A stretch of DNA of 64,000 nucleotides from positions 29,900,939 through 29,964,938 of the forward strand of contig NC_086034.1 in NCBI RefSeq assembly GCF_036323735.1, written 5' to 3'. Origin of the DNA: Rattus norvegicus (Eukaryota > Chordata > Mammalia > Rodentia > Muridae). Numbering within the stretch: position 1 is the stretch's first letter; every line of letters starts with the position of its first letter. A program made the translations under genes and the position numbers. Below the pieces are notes generated by a model that was not told where the DNA came from, searched no databases, and saw nothing but the letters and a program-made list of their open reading frames with translations. Shown piece after piece: positions 10,761 through 23,344 of the stretch.

Positions 10761-11165
10761 CACTCAATTCTTCTTAGCTCTCCCCACCTTTTCCCAACTT
10801 CATGTCCTTTTTTGTCTGTCTGTCGGTCTGTCTGTCTCTTATTTTGTTATAACTCATGGAGTCTAGTTAGTGAAGCCCCATCTGCACATAGGTATGTGGC
10901 CATGCACTAGAGCATGGCTAACCAGGAGCCACACCCTTACAAAGACCTGACTCTCTCTCCTCAGCAGTCATTAGGGTCAATATCCTCTGGGGGGGGTAGG
11001 TGAGGACTCAACAGCCATCCAGGGCCCACTACTTGACCTTGGCTAGGTCCTGTGAAGCAGCCATGGTGGTGTAAGTTCATGGGTACATCCGTCCTGCCAT
11101 GTCCCCAAGGCAGTTTTGCCCGTCCATCCTGACCTCTGGTTCTTATAGTTTTTCTGCCTTTTGTT
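10760..11165 (-). mobile_element. L1 (Lx-type) fragment, antisense
   Basis: The text matches the recalled antisense of a rodent Lx region: 'gtatgtggccatgcactaga', gcatggctaaccaggagcca, then a segment ending 'ctctggttcttatagttttt'. A related antisense piece lies at 39.6-40.1 kb. A short TGTC repeat (about 10811-10838) lies inside. Confidence 0.65.
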
Positions 11166-11189
11166 CTGTGATGTTTTTGTGCCATGTGA

Positions 11190-11885
11190 GATAAATGTCT
11201 GTAGATTGTTGTCTTTACATAAGTGAAGGCAGGCACAAGATAAGGCAAGGCCTGTGGTTGGGCAGTGAAAAAGTAAGGCAGACATGGAGTTTTGAAGAGA
11301 GGAGGGAGAGAGGAGAAAGAGGAAGAAGAATCAAGGTGGAGGCTGAGAAGGAAGACCCAGAGCTTTGTGGGTAGTTATGAATATTTCATTAGGGATGGAT
11401 TTTTACAGGACAATTTGTCTTATCTAGGTGGGCGGTTTATATAATTAGCAATTGGTGGTGAGTTTATTGTGCAGATGTTTTGTGGACTTTGAATTTACTG
11501 ATATAAAGCTGATTGTTAAATTACAAGCTTATTGAGTTTTGATTTTACTGGGTTACTGGGAGTTGTGACTGTAGCCACAGGAGGCAGATGCTGGGAATGT
11601 GAGCAGAGTTCACAGAAAGAGATCTGCAAGGTAGGCGATCTCTGTATGGAACTGACGAGGTGGCAACCTGCGGTGAAACTAGATGGATGGTGAGATTGCT
11701 GCCGGGCTGAGACAGTAGCAGGCAGCAGTGTGGGCTGGAGATTGGTAGCTTGGCCAGTTGGGTTGAGATGCTTTGCTTTTTAAGATGGAAATACCTTGCA
11801 GATGCCATGTGGCCCAATGGAGTCAACACTAGCGCAAGGTGGTAGATTTGGTTTTTAATATTTACTGCTACAGGTGTTTGATGTT
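11190..11885 (+). mobile_element. LTR-like repeat, copy 1
   Basis: The order of motifs parallels the block at 40.52-41.15 kb: 'gataaggcaaggcctgtggt', a purine-rich stretch with GAGAGGAG/AAGAGGAAG, 'cttatctaggtgggcggttt', a 'tgtgcagatgttttgtggac' motif, then 'tagcttggccagttgg'. Shared order between two distant, diverged blocks implies one dispersed family, probably an ERV LTR. No coding remnants. The 94-aa frame at 11545 is inside it. Confidence 0.45.
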
Positions 11886-11899
11886 TAGGCAGACATTTT

Positions 11900-12778
11900 T
11901 ATAGCCCACTATTTTGAGGGTTGAAAATAGTCCTGGGTTTTGAATTGATTTTGCCCTGTGGGAAAAATCTACCTCCTCCAACACTTCCTTCCTCATGCTT
12001 TTAAATTTGCTCCCTGTACTTGTTTACACATCCACTTAGGACCTAGACTGGAGAAGGCTCAACCCTGCATATCCATAGAGACCAGGTGGAGCAGTCACTC
12101 ATATATGAGGGGTTGGGAGTTGTTCCTGGGGTGATCCTTTCAACCGTTTGGGGTGCCCAAGGATATAACTTGGACATAATATTTTTCTGGACATAGTGTT
12201 TGTTTATAACCTCTAGACTGGCCTTGATCTCAAAACAATCTTCTGCCTTCCTCAGTGCTGGAATCACAGATGCCTGGCTCTTCCTAGTCAATGTCCTGAT
12301 AGCTTTCATTTTCACCTAACGAGAGGTGGATTGTATGCTGTGGGAAGGAAACTCCTTCCTGGCACTGTGTTGACTGAACTACATCTCAGTCCCCAGTGCC
12401 TACTCTCACTTGTTCTTTCCTAGAGAGAAATCCCTTATCTAATTACAGAGCAACACCAGATATGCTAATCAAGTGGAAGAAATTAATTCTTCCTCCCATC
12501 CCGCCTCCCCCATCCCCTTCTTCTCCCTAGAGTTCCATGCAAGCTTTCCCTTGGGAAGCCAGTAGAAGCTTTGGGTACATGTGCTGGTCTGGTGAAGGAG
12601 ACTGATGAGAACCGAGGACTAACAGGGTCATTAGTGCATAGAGCCAACAAGTTCTTTAAACAATTTATCAGTAAGAAGTTGATCTCCACTTAGTCTACTT
12701 TCCAGCTGGTTCTGAATGAAGGGATGAATGGGAGAGATGGGTCTTACGTGTTTAGCACCTGAATTCCTCACATTTTAG

Positions 12779-12780
<2 letters not shown>
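11900..12780. other. Intergenic DNA with a small antisense B1 fragment
   Basis: A short antisense B1 piece (about 12205-12278; ctagactggccttgatctca, then 'agtgctggaatcacagatgc') is recognisable. The rest shows no gene or repeat that I can name. Confidence 0.5.

Positions 12781-12781
<1 letters not shown>

Positions 12782-12819
<38 letters not shown>
12782..12819. repeat. (T)38 homopolymer
   Basis: Thirty-eight uninterrupted T residues lie about 75 bp before a + strand B1. It is probably the tail of a lost or unrecognised antisense retroelement. Confidence 0.95.
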
Positions 12820-12820
<1 letters not shown>

Positions 12821-12894
12821 GTATCATTTGTTTTTCAGAACTGAGCTAGGGGCATTATCTTTCAAGTATTATACTTCTCTTTCTGTAGTCCTGG

Positions 12895-13165
12895 ATGAGC
12901 CAGATACAGTGGTACACATCTTTAATCCAAATGTTTGGGAGGCAGAGGTGGGTGGATCTTCAGGAATCTGAGGCCAGCCTGGTTTGTGCAGCAAGTTTGA
13001 GGACAGCTAGGGGACCCTAGATAGGATATAGAGAAACTGTCTCAAAAACAAACAAACAAACAAACACACATACAAACAAAAGCAAAGGAACACACACACA
13101 CACAAATAAAAAACAAAACAGTAACAGCAACAAAACAAAACAAACCTCACAAAACAAAATATAAT
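12895..13165 (+). mobile_element. B1 SINE with long A-rich (CAAA)n tail
   Basis: The B1 body reads 'cagtggtacacatctttaat', ggaggcagaggtgggtggat, 'gaggccagcctggtttgtgc' and ends in 'gagaaactgtctcaaaaaca'. The tail runs on as CAAA/ACAC repeats for about 110 bp. Confidence 0.85.
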
Positions 13166-13169
13166 CCTG

Positions 13170-14310
13170 GATGCTAAGACATTTTTGGGAAGTTTTTCAA
13201 CACTGTTGCTAAATAAAAATATGAACTAAAATATTTTGTTATTTTTTTAATGGAAGGTTAACACTGGAGATGCAGTTGAAGTGGTAAAAGCGTGGGTTAG
13301 GAACAGCTACGTTTTGCTGCTCTAGATAACAAAAATCAGAGAGGGAGGGGCCTGGGAAGTTGATTTTAATTCAATAACACAGATTGAACTTCTTTTTCTC
13401 ACAGACAATGAAAACCAGACCCATCACTTTACAGGGAATAACTACATGGACTGATTTCCAGTTCTTGACATAAACAAAGAGAAGCAGTGTTTGCAAAGAT
13501 GAAATACTGAACTTTGGTATTCATATTTTATTTATACAGACAGCCTCTGAAATCTTCCCATGATTTAGTGTGGGAAGCTTACAAAGAAAAAGACATCATT
13601 TAATCCAGCATGTTGCAAAGTTTCTCTTTTCAAGGTTCTCATGAGGATTTTCTTCCGTGGTTACAATTGGATGACATTTGGAATTTCTACCTCAAAAATG
13701 TCTAGATAGAATGTTTCCTGACTTTCATGACTTACCTTGACAATACACAGCATTCTGGTTTTGATATTTTAAAATAAATGGCAATCTGGGTCATTATATA
13801 TGCTTCAATTTGGTGCTCCCCTCTTTGCCCCTCCCTTTTTACTAATCTAGATGACTAGTGTATGCCTGAATTGACTTAATTGTGACTTGCTTTTCTAGGG
13901 TAGTGCATATGTGCAGTTTTCTGTGATTAATTTTATAGCACTGCATAATTCCCCAGGAATTTGTGCTTATAAAACAGGGCAAACAGCAGGCTTATGTAGG
14001 GTAAAGGTCACAGAGTGATACAAGTTGATGTCGGGTAGAATCTGCAATAATGACTCATTGTGCTAAGAAAAACCACAGTGAAATGTATTGAAAATTCCCC
14101 TGACGTCAGGAGGTACAAGTCTCTAAAATGTTGGTGGGATCTGTGATTTCTTTTTCTTCTTTTAGATTTTAAGTTCCTTTGACTCTTCTTGTATTTTCTT
14201 TGTTTCATCCCCTGCTTTTGAATATTCATTCAGTAATTACTAGGATCTGAGTTCTCTTCCTGGGGTTTGAAAATCAACTTGCCCTGGTATGAGGTGTTAC
14301 CACCGTAACT
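13170..14310. other. Non-repetitive intergenic block
   Basis: I recognise no repeats here apart from short A/T-rich patches. No splice-flanked open frame is evident. Confidence 0.4.
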
Positions 14311-14344
14311 ATGCTACCACTACCACCACCAGCAGCAGCAGCAT

Positions 14345-15160
14345 CAGCAGCATCCTCACCATCACTGTCCTCTCTGTCTCTATCATCCTAACCATCACTA
14401 CCATCACTGTCCTCTCTGTCTCTATCATCCTAACCATCACTACCACCACTGTCCTCACTGTCTCTATTATCCTAACCATTACTACCATCACTGTCCTCTC
14501 TGTCTCTATCATCCTCACCATCATTGTCCTCTCTGTCTCTATCATCCTCACCATCACTGTCCTCTCTGTCTCTATCATCCTCACCATCACTGTCCTCTCT
14601 GTCTCTATTGTCCTCACCATCACTGTCCTCTCTGTCTCTATCGTCCTCACCATCACTGTCCTCTCTGTCTCTATCGTCCTCACCATCACTGTCCTCTCTG
14701 TCTCTATCATCCTCACCATCACTATCATCTCTGTCTCTATCATCCTCACCATCATTACCATCTCTGTCTCTACCATCCTCACCATCACTACCATCTCTGT
14801 CTCTACCATCCTCACCATCACTGTCCTCTCTGTCTCTATCATCCTCACCATCACTACCATCTCTGTCTCTATCATCCTCACCATCATTACCATCTCTGTC
14901 TCTATCGTCCTCACCATCACTACCATCTCTGTCTCTATCATCCTCACCATCACTGTCCCCATTGCTACCACCTCCATCTCATCATCCTCACTACCACTGT
15001 TACCATCACTGTCATCTCTGTCTCCATCCTCCTCATCACTGTCCTCTCTGTCTCTACCATCCTCACCATCACTACCATCTCTGTCTCTACCATCCTCACC
15101 ATCACTGTCCTCTCTGTCTCTATCATCCTAACCATTACTGTCCTCTCTCTCCATCCTCCT
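14345..15160. repeat. 33-bp minisatellite (about 20 units)
   Basis: The core unit is ATCACTGTCCTCTCTGTCTC followed by TATCATCCTCACC (33 bp). Variants replace TGTCCTC with TACCATC, and several early units are 42 bp because of a 9-bp TACCATCAC insertion. Because 33 and 42 are multiples of three and the unit lacks stops, three frames stay open for hundreds of residues: ILTITVLSVSI-type and SSLSLSSSPSL-type on +, MVRMIETERTV-type on -. I treat these as artefacts of the repeat. Degenerate TCACCA/TCATCC-rich sequence continues on both sides (about 14312-14344 and 15160-15345). Confidence 0.93.
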
Positions 15161-15344
15161 CATCACCACTGCCACCTCACATCACTATCACCACTGTTAC
15201 CATATTGTCATCTCTGTCTCTTTTTCCTCTATTATCCTCCCCCCCTCATCATCATTACTGTCATCTTCATCACTGGGAGCATCCTCATCACCACCTCCAT
15301 ATCTATCACTGTCCGCACCATCTTCATATTCCTCACCACCGCTG

Positions 15345-17050
15345 AGCCTGGATCTTGTGGCACATCCCATGTCAAACCAACAGCGACATGCACTATTTTC
15401 CAACCACCTTGTATGGTAAGAGCTCCTCTAGTATCCTCAGGCAACTAATGAAGAAAATAAGCTGGAGTTTCAAGTGAAATGCTTTACCTCAGTGAGCTGG
15501 CAAACAGGAGTACAAGATTCAAAGTCCACCCTTGAGTCCCCCTGGCTTGCTTGTTTGGCATGACTGCCACCAGAGATTTCATTTTTCTAGTCAATGTATC
15601 TATTCAGCTGATTTTTTCACAGATGCCAATGAGTACCCTTTGGATTTCAGGAAACTTATTACCTATTCTGAAGAAGATGTTTTAAAAACACCACTTCAGT
15701 AAGTGCAGTGTCTTGTATTCTTGCCATGAGAATTTCTGTGAATCTAATTAGCTCAACCAATATCCCCATGGAAATGGTAATGTTTGGCACAATGTTACAC
15801 TTACTGAAGACAGACATGTTTCAGTATTTACCAGGTCAGGCCAGGCACTTATATCATCCCAAGAGAGGAAGACCCAGCACCACATTGCTCCCACTGTCTG
15901 CCAGCTTCCCAAGGGACTTCCTGGGGAGACACTCAGATGCTGGTCCTGGCTAATGTCTTGTCTTCTAGTCACATTACAATCAGGGAAACCCTACAGAGGT
16001 GGGCTGCACAAAATAAAAGCACAGGAGTCTTTAATCAGGTGGGAAACTGATGTCAACCAGACCTGAAGACAAAGTCAGACACACTCACACATGCACAGTG
16101 AAGCTTCTGCTCAGTGTATAGTCTAGAAGGAAGGCTGGTGGGAAGGGGTCTGTGCAGCACATGTCAAATAAACCAGTGCATGCAAAGCACTTAGGAAACG
16201 GACTGCATATAATGTGGGCCAAATGCAGTCAATGTTATTATTAGCACCTCTGTCTGCCAGGATGTGTGACGATCACTTAAAGATATGTTGTTATCTGTCT
16301 TGTGTGTGGAGAGTGTATGTGTATATATATGATTGTGTGTGACACACATGTGCCAGGTACATGCTTCTCTGTGTGAGCATGAGTAAAGACTAGAGGTTGA
16401 CATTGGTGTCTTTCTCAATCATCCCCACTGAATGTTAAGGTCCCTGGATGAGCTAGGCTAGCTGAACAGGGATTTGCCTATCTGTGCCCGTAGGGCTCCG
16501 GTTGTAGCTATGCACCACTTCCAGCTTCTCTGTGTCTCTTACTCTGTCTCTCTGTCTCTCTGTCTCTGTCTCTGTCTCCCTCCTTCCTATAACAGGAGTG
16601 CTCAGGATCTGATGTGTGCCAAGCACACTGTTGGCCGAGCCAGTTCACTATCCCCTGATACACTATCATTTTTATGGTCCCACAATAAATGAAATAACTT
16701 GGTGCTGAGACACTGGGGCCTGACCTAAGGAAGCTAAAGACCCACAGCTGGGTGTGCTTCACCTGAGGTAAAAGTTTCCTTATTGGAAAAGTGATGTGGT
16801 GTACTATTGGGCTATAAAGAGACCTTGGTTCCACTTAAATATCCTCCTTGCAGATCAACTTGAGTTGAGGGTTCTGCATGTGACTTGTGTCTGCCAATAG
16901 CCTTGGAAGATCAGCAGTGGGGACATCATAAGGGAAGTGGTGGGATTCTTCTTGGAAGAGTAGCCTCTAGTCATATAGATCTGGGTACCACTCGCAGCTC
17001 TCCCTGATGCATCTGAAAACTGAGATGTGTGTTTTCTATTTATTACTCTT
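15345..17050. other. Intergenic DNA, mostly unannotated
   Basis: Only a TCTG/TCTC patch (about 16530-16578) and TG-rich stretches near 16.3 kb are recognised. Open frames are at most 108 aa and overlap low complexity. Confidence 0.45.
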
Positions 17051-17054
17051 TAAC

Positions 17055-17190
17055 TGTTGGACCTGGTGGCTTATGCCTGTAATCCTAGCACTTGGCAAGC
17101 TAGACAGGCTACTCACTGTGGATTTGAGGTCAGCCTCAAGTATGCATTGAGATTTAGGCCAGCCTGGGCTATAGTGTATTTATATAAAGT
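17055..17190 (+). mobile_element. B1 SINE
   Basis: The B1 head 'ctggtggcttatgcctgtaa' then tcctagcacttgg, and body 'gatttgaggtcagcctcaag' then 'ccagcctgggctatagtgta' are clear although diverged. Confidence 0.8.
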
Positions 17191-17239
17191 AGTTTTCTTT
17201 CTTTCTTCCACTTAAATATCCCTGTTTCAGATTCCCCTC

Positions 17240-17435
17240 TCCCACACACAAATAGGGAGGGCAGGAGGGAAGAAAAGAGAAAGGTAAAGATGGAGGAAGA
17301 GGGGATGGGGGAGACAGAGAGAGGGACACAGAGAGACATAGAGAGATATAGAGAAAGAGGTAGGGAGAAAGAGGGATGGGAGAGAGAGAGGAGGAAAGGG
17401 AGGAGGAGGGGGAGGGGGAGGGGAGAGGGAGAATA
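17240..17435. repeat. Purine-rich GA/GGGA tract
   Basis: About 190 bp of nearly pure purine on the + strand, made of GAGA, GGGAGG and GAGGGGG motifs. Pro/Ser/Leu-rich minus-strand frames (17180-17722) are translations of it. Confidence 0.85.
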
Positions 17436-17439
17436 GCAT

Positions 17440-19035
17440 ATGAGAGCAAATTGTTAAAACCTGTTTGTAAAATGGTCACCGAATCATCCGCTGGAGATGA
17501 AATGGTATGACAAGGAACTTGGTCCAGATGTTCTGGGTTACAGGAATGCGCATGTCTTTCTGCAGGTGTTTGCTGAGGGAGTGATTCCTGAAGGAGTGTA
17601 TGGCAGGCAATGATTAGCACATGTCTAAACAAAGGCGTCCCAATATGAACTTCTAATAAAACCAGAGCCTTGTCACCAATGGCAGTCTGACACTGACACA
17701 GCCTGCTTTCCCTCACCAACACCTAGGGACACATAATGTTTGCCTGTTATCGTTTTAAAATGGAAAGAAATGTAGTCTTTCCTTATGCTTTTTTTCTATG
17801 CATGTTTTCAAAGTTAACTCACGACAGACTCCCTCTCTTAGAATTATTCATGGACTCAACTGACAAATTAGCACTGTACTTAATGAATTCCTAAGATGAA
17901 TTCCTAAGAAGTCACTAGTTCATTACCCTAGAACAACACATGTCAGGGAAGATGAGAGGCCCTTTTATGGGTAGCTGAATCACTGGTTTGAGGGTCAGAG
18001 TTGGAGTAACAATACATTCTTTAGAATTTTCTAGTGGACTCTCTGACGACAGTTGGTCTTTCTGCTTACACCAGCATGCAGTTATTCTAAATATTTCTGG
18101 AAAAAAATCAGACCCACTGTGTCAGGCCTACTTCTGCCCCCCTGTCTTGCCACGGGCCTATCTAAGGCAGGGATTCAGTAGCCCACCTCATCAGCCACCC
18201 TCTGCTGTCCTTTGCATAGAAACTTCACTCTAACTTTTCCCCTTAAAGGCAAAGAGCAAGATGGTGAGAAAGCACTGGGTCTTACCAGGCCTTTGCATGT
18301 CTGTTGAGATGGCTTGTCTGGGTCTCCTAAACTACTGCTGTGGGATTTGGGGTTCTATTATGGCTGCAGCTGGTGCAGCATTCTTTGCTTAAAATTCAAG
18401 ATGCACCACTGTCAGTATTGAACACACAGAATGCCTCTGAAGCCAAAGTGTGCCTATCATTAAGGTAAGGAGGGCTTCAGGTCTACTCCATCATTATGCT
18501 GTCTGTGAAGCAGCTAGAAGAGTTCAGGAGACAGGGTGGACAGGAACATATGAGCGGAGGATTACTTGCTGGAGTTTTCCGTTCAGTCCTTTTTAACTAG
18601 TCCTGTAGGATTATGCTCACACCAACAACTGCCCCCACCCCCATCCTCCTGCCTGCCTTTTCCTTTTTCATGCAGTGCTGGCGTTTAAATGCTGGGCTTC
18701 TCAAGCAAAGATCCCCACTGCTCTATGCCCAACCCAAAGAAACCCAACCCCAGCTCTACAAACTTGGATTTCATCTTTCTTTTTCTTCATCAATACAGAC
18801 AGGATGATCTAACTCTGCTCCTAACAGTCCAGGAGTCGGAACTCTCAGCTCTGTACCTGGGGTAACCGAGCTGACATCCGAGTGAGCTTCCTGTAGCCTA
18901 CAGAAGGCAGCATGCCTGTGATTGACACCCCAGCTTCCTGCGATTGCACACAGATAACAACAGGGAGGAAAAAGGGGAAGACGAGAAGTCATTATTTTCC
19001 TACCTAAGAGTCGCTTTCAAACTCAGTCTCATAAT
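17440..19035. other. Unannotated intergenic DNA
   Basis: No repeat or gene was recognised with confidence. A direct duplication of 'gaattcctaagatgaattcc' type (GATGAATTCCTAAGA context) occurs near 17.88-17.91 kb. Confidence 0.35.
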
Positions 19036-19190
19036 ATTTAAATTTTTCCCATTGTTATGACAAAATTCCTGATTCTGGGTAATTTATTATAAAAATCAGA
19101 TTATTTATTAAATAACTTGTGCAGTGGTTGGGAGTGGGGATGTCAAAATCTGGTGAGGACCTTATAGTATATGGCACCAGGGCAGCACTG

Positions 19191-19193
<3 letters not shown>

Positions 19194-19235
<42 letters not shown>
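19194..19235. repeat. (GT)n microsatellite
   Basis: About 20 uninterrupted GT units, followed by degenerate TG-rich sequence. Confidence 0.95.
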
Positions 19236-19237
<2 letters not shown>

Positions 19238-19323
19238 TTGTGTGTATGTGTGTGTGTGAGACACAGCAAACAGGAAGTCAGAGAGTGGGGTGGGGTGAAC
19301 ATCATGAGAGCTCACCGGGCTCT

Positions 19324-19326
<3 letters not shown>

Positions 19327-19372
<46 letters not shown>
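19327..19372. repeat. (GA)n microsatellite
   Basis: Twenty-three uninterrupted AG/GA units. Confidence 0.95.
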
Positions 19373-19374
<2 letters not shown>

Positions 19375-19551
19375 CCTTATTCCTTGTGTGGCACACCGCT
19401 GATATTTTAACTACACTGCACCCTTCCCCACTTTTTAAGGGTCTAGGACTAAGGTACATGAAACCATGTGCTTTTGCCTAACTCACATCCAAACCAGAAC
19501 ATGTTATTTGTGAGTAATTGTAACATGTATGATGGTTTTGTTTGTGTTTGT

Positions 19552-19732
19552 TTTTCTTTTCTTTTTCTTTCTTTATTTAATGGTTTTTCAAGACAGGGTA
19601 TCTCTGTGTAATATCTTTGGTTGTCCTGGACTCGCCTTATAGACCAGGCTGACCTCAAACTCTCAGGGATCCACCTGCTTCTGCCTCTGCTTTCTGAGTG
19701 CTGGGATTAAGGCATGCACCACCACACCCCAT
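19552..19732 (-). mobile_element. B1 SINE, antisense
   Basis: It reads 'ggtttttcaagacagggtat', 'tatagaccaggctgacctca', then 'gagtgctgggattaaggcat'. This is a full-length B1 in antisense, and its A tail appears as the T-rich stretch at its left. Confidence 0.93.
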
Positions 19733-19881
19733 TTGTATTTCTGTCTTTCTACTCATCTGGTCCTTGGGTATATTTTTTTTTCTATTAGAAACTTTTATAC
19801 TTTCTCTTTTTCTCTCCCCTCTTCTCCTCTGTCTTCTTTTCTCATTAGCATCGTCTCCTTCTGCTTCTTTAGACTTCTCTA

Positions 19882-19957
<76 letters not shown>
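19882..19957. repeat. (TCTG)n(TCTA)n microsatellite
   Basis: Five TCTG units followed by about 13 TCTA units; a compound tetranucleotide that is likely to be polymorphic. Confidence 0.95.
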
Positions 19958-19959
19958 GG

Positions 19960-21955
19960 AGAGGACTTTTCAGAAAAGGGGTTTCCTAGGACCTCGGCCT
20001 CTCTCAGTATAGCTTGCCTGCTAAAAACCACCTTGACTAGTCCATAACCTTCAAGAAGTTGCACCCCCAGACCCTGACTTCCAGAGCTCCTGTCCTGACT
20101 CCTAGCTATGTCCCACCTAACGGAAATCCAGCTTCTAGAAATGAAACAGAAATCCAAGAGTTAGGATGCTTCCTTCACTATTGAAGAACTTGTAAAACTC
20201 CAACTAACCTGTGAATGAATTAACTAATTACTTAACTAGAATCCAGAGAGGATTAAGTCTGAATTTCAGTCAGTGTGAGAAGGTCAGTGAGGTTCAGAAA
20301 AGAAGATGAGTGGTTGAGCACAAGGGGCTCAACAGGCTTTGTAAGCTCATCCACTGCGTGGATGACCTGAAGCCTAGGGTATTACTAAAACAGTCTTTCT
20401 TTGCTCATCATCTAAGTCTAGCTTGGTGACCTGTGTCGTCTATTGGACCTGGCCATATCAAGCTCCCAGGATAGAAGGTGGCTAGTCATCTAAATGACCC
20501 TTGTAGCCATAGGTTCCCCCAAGCTCCCACAACCAGGACCAGAGGTGGCTAATAGCACAAATGACCTCTATGTTATCTGTTATCATGGAGACCAGGCCAG
20601 ACCTTTAGGCCCTGAAGCCAGTATCTTTAGAACTCATTGTTGGTGGGAGAGATGCCATGGACCCCGAGCTGAGAGTCAATGAAGAAGAGTTATGCTTCCT
20701 GTCCTCTGGGGGTTGTATTACATAGGAAAAAAATTTTTTTTCAAATACAGTGATTCCCTGTATGACATATGCAGAGATCCCCTCAAAACAACATGAAAAT
20801 GCTAATGTACCCTTGCTAGACTGATTAAGATGTGCCAATAGTTAAGGTCCTTGGGAAAGATTGTGCTCAATTTCTTGGGGGAAGGCTTTCTTATTTTTAA
20901 AGAGGAGATTCTCCTGGTTGATTGCTTGGCTAAAAGACAAAAGCAAGAGTGTAATAGTGTCTGCACAGACAAAGCACACACATGGTCACAAAGTGTGACC
21001 TCTGGGAGTGTGACACGGGAGTGTGTCCTCTGTAGAATGTAGATCATGTAACCATTTAAGTGTAAAAGTATATCACCATTTATGTAAAGTTCTGATCATT
21101 TTTTCAATGTCAGAATTTGCCTGATTTCCTTGCTAGGTTTCCCACTGGCCTCCATCGTCACTAGTGGTTATATACCGCAGGCTGCCAATGTTAACCTCTG
21201 CCAATAGCAGGCCTTTGCTGGCAGCAGGAAGCTCTTAGATCTTTGCAGTTGCTGAAGTCAGAATTTTGTTTATTTCCTCTTATAGATGCGTTGAAGGTCT
21301 TCATTGATGGTCTGTGGTCTGTGGACAGTGTTTAGCACGGTGATAGCAGATACTATTGGGCCAAGGGCTGGTTTGTCATAGACCTTGGCAGTTATTTTCA
21401 TAGTGAATTATACTGCATGTGAAAGAATGTACTATGAGGGAACACATGAGGGAAATATTCAAAAGCCTAAAGAAATTAAGATGTGAGAGAATGACTAACA
21501 TATCTCAGAGCATGAGGGAAGGAAGGCAGACATACCCTTCTAATGTCACCATTTGACTGGGGTTTGTTTGTTTGGTTTCTTTGGAATTTCCTTTCTGAGC
21601 AAACGGAGTCCACTTATCCAGTAGGCGCTTTGACCCTCTGATGACCAAGAGAAGCAATGCTTAGAGGAAGGGCTGAGTGTGTGAAACAGAGAGGGTATGA
21701 AAGAAAAGGCCAGAGGAGTGGTGGGACCTGGAGGGGGAGGGTTCAAACATGAGTGTGTATGTGTGTGTGAGTGTATGTGAGTGTGTGTTCATGGGCATGC
21801 ATGGACTCATGTTTGTGTGGGGGTGGTCGTAGTGAGAAAACATGTGCCTATGTGTTCATGCTCCTCCGTATGCATGCACACACATGAGTTCTTGAAGGTG
21901 GATGCCACAGGTTAAGTTTGACTGACTTTCTCCATCACTGTGCACCTTCTCTGTT
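19960..21955. other. Unannotated intergenic DNA
   Basis: No gene is recognised. The phrases 'gatagaaggtggctagtcat' and 'accagaggtggctaatagca' about 65 bp apart suggest a weak internal duplication near 20.47-20.57 kb. TG-rich sequence lies at 21.75-21.82 kb. Confidence 0.35.
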
Positions 21956-22150
21956 AAGACTTTGTATTGGATCTCACCGATTCTGTGAGCCTGGCTTTCC
22001 CAGGGATCTGCCTGCCTCTACAATGTCAGCACTACTGACATGTGCCACCATGTCAGGCTGGCTCCGCCTCTTCCTCCTCCTCCTCTTCCTCTTCCTTTTT
22101 CCTCTTCTGCCTTTTCTTCTCCCCTTCCCCATCTTCCTCTTTCTTCAAGG
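21955..22150 (-). mobile_element. B1-like fragment, antisense, followed by pyrimidine tract
   Basis: Weak antisense B1 features (gtgagcctggctttcccagg, then 'ctgacatgtgccaccatgtc') are followed at 22070-22150 by a TCCTCC/TTCC pyrimidine run. Confidence 0.45.
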
Positions 22151-23080
22151 AGTTTCCAAGTTTATTTCTTGAAATCTTAACACATGTACATGATGCATCT
22201 TGATTGTGTGGAATCCTGTCCCACTTTCAGAAGACTCTTCTAATATTGCCACCCCAACCTTTACTTTCTCTTTTTAAAAAAAATAAAAAAATATTTAAAA
22301 ATTCTTTCATACCCTACTCTGACCAATTAATGCTGCCCAAATGTGCAGGTGTATGGGGTCATCCACCAGAGCAAGATAAAATTACCAGTGGCGACAACCC
22401 AGAAGAAAATTGACCCGTCCTTCAGCAGCCACCAATTGCTGATAGATCTCAGCAAGGGTGGAGTTTCATAAACCCCCTTCCAGCTCTCGATAGAGTGTTG
22501 ATTTTTCCAGGCTGTTTTCTAATGGGTTCTGTGGAACTGAATTCTGGTTTCCTGTTTGTGTGGCAAACACTTTACTGACTGAACCATCTCTACTGCAGCT
22601 CAAACTTGTTTTTAAGGCCCCGGGAAGGGCATCCACTGCCTCAGGAAAGGCATTGGCGTTGGAGAGGGCCACACCTGGGTTGGAATCCAGCCTTGATTGC
22701 TTAGCTTAACCTTTCGAAATATCTGATGGCCCAGCTGTTCTCTCAGACTTAGTTTCAGAAAAAACCCAAAAAAACCCAAAAAAACAAAATTAAAGACCCT
22801 CCCTTGACTGGTGGTTCTGGAACTCTCTTGAGATCAGGCACACAAAACATACTAATGTCTTTTTCCTGGACAAAGTCACAATTAAGAGACAGTAGACTTC
22901 CATGTTTTTAAAAGGCTAGGATAGGCTAAACACATTTAAGTATGTTTATACAATCGTGGAAACAGCTTATTTTAGAGAAAATAATAGAATTTCTCAGACA
23001 CATGACTGGGTAGTAAGAAATTCAGACTTGTTCTGGCCAAATGAAGAGGAGACCAAGTAACAGGGTAGAAATTTCCCATC
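22150..23080. other. Unannotated intergenic DNA
   Basis: A/T-rich patches (22275-22305; CCCAAAAAAA repeats at 22760-22790) are present, with no recognised gene or mobile element. Confidence 0.4.
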
Positions 23081-23205
23081 TCCATATATATTCCATATAT
23101 ACAAAGTACATATATATATATATATATTCCATATATATAGTATATATTCCAAATATATTTCATATACATTCCACATATATATTATACATACTATATATAT
23201 TAAGG
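23080..23205. repeat. AT-rich TATATA/CCATATAT repeat
   Basis: Alternating TA tracts are interspersed with five or so 'tattccatatata'-like segments. The 60-65 aa Tyr/Ile-rich minus-strand frames are translations of this. Confidence 0.85.
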
Positions 23206-23261
23206 AGTTACTAGAAGCCTCCCTGTCTTGGTAATTATGTTTAGCAATTCAAAAAGAGTAA

Positions 23262-23263
<2 letters not shown>

Positions 23264-23340
<77 letters not shown>
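23264..23340. repeat. Compound (CT)n(GT)n microsatellite
   Basis: About 19 CT units run directly into about 19 GT units. It abuts the tail of the antisense SINE on its right. Confidence 0.95.

Positions 23341-23344
<4 letters not shown>

Larger units (their letters stand above)
19040..19500 (-). mobile_element. MaLR-type LTR remnant, antisense, with GT and GA expansions
   Basis: 'cattgttatgacaaaattcc', then 'ctgggtaatttattataaaa', then 'tctggtgaggaccttatagt' fit the antisense reading of an ERVL-MaLR LTR. A pure (GT)n at 19194-19235 and a pure (GA)n at 19327-19372 are embedded in it and give the low-complexity frames here. Confidence 0.5.

Noticed and set aside
14289..15345. Open frames of 280, 273 and 222 aa
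   Set aside because: All are translations of a 33-bp tandem repeat whose unit lacks stops; overlapping frames on both strands, no splice or start context.
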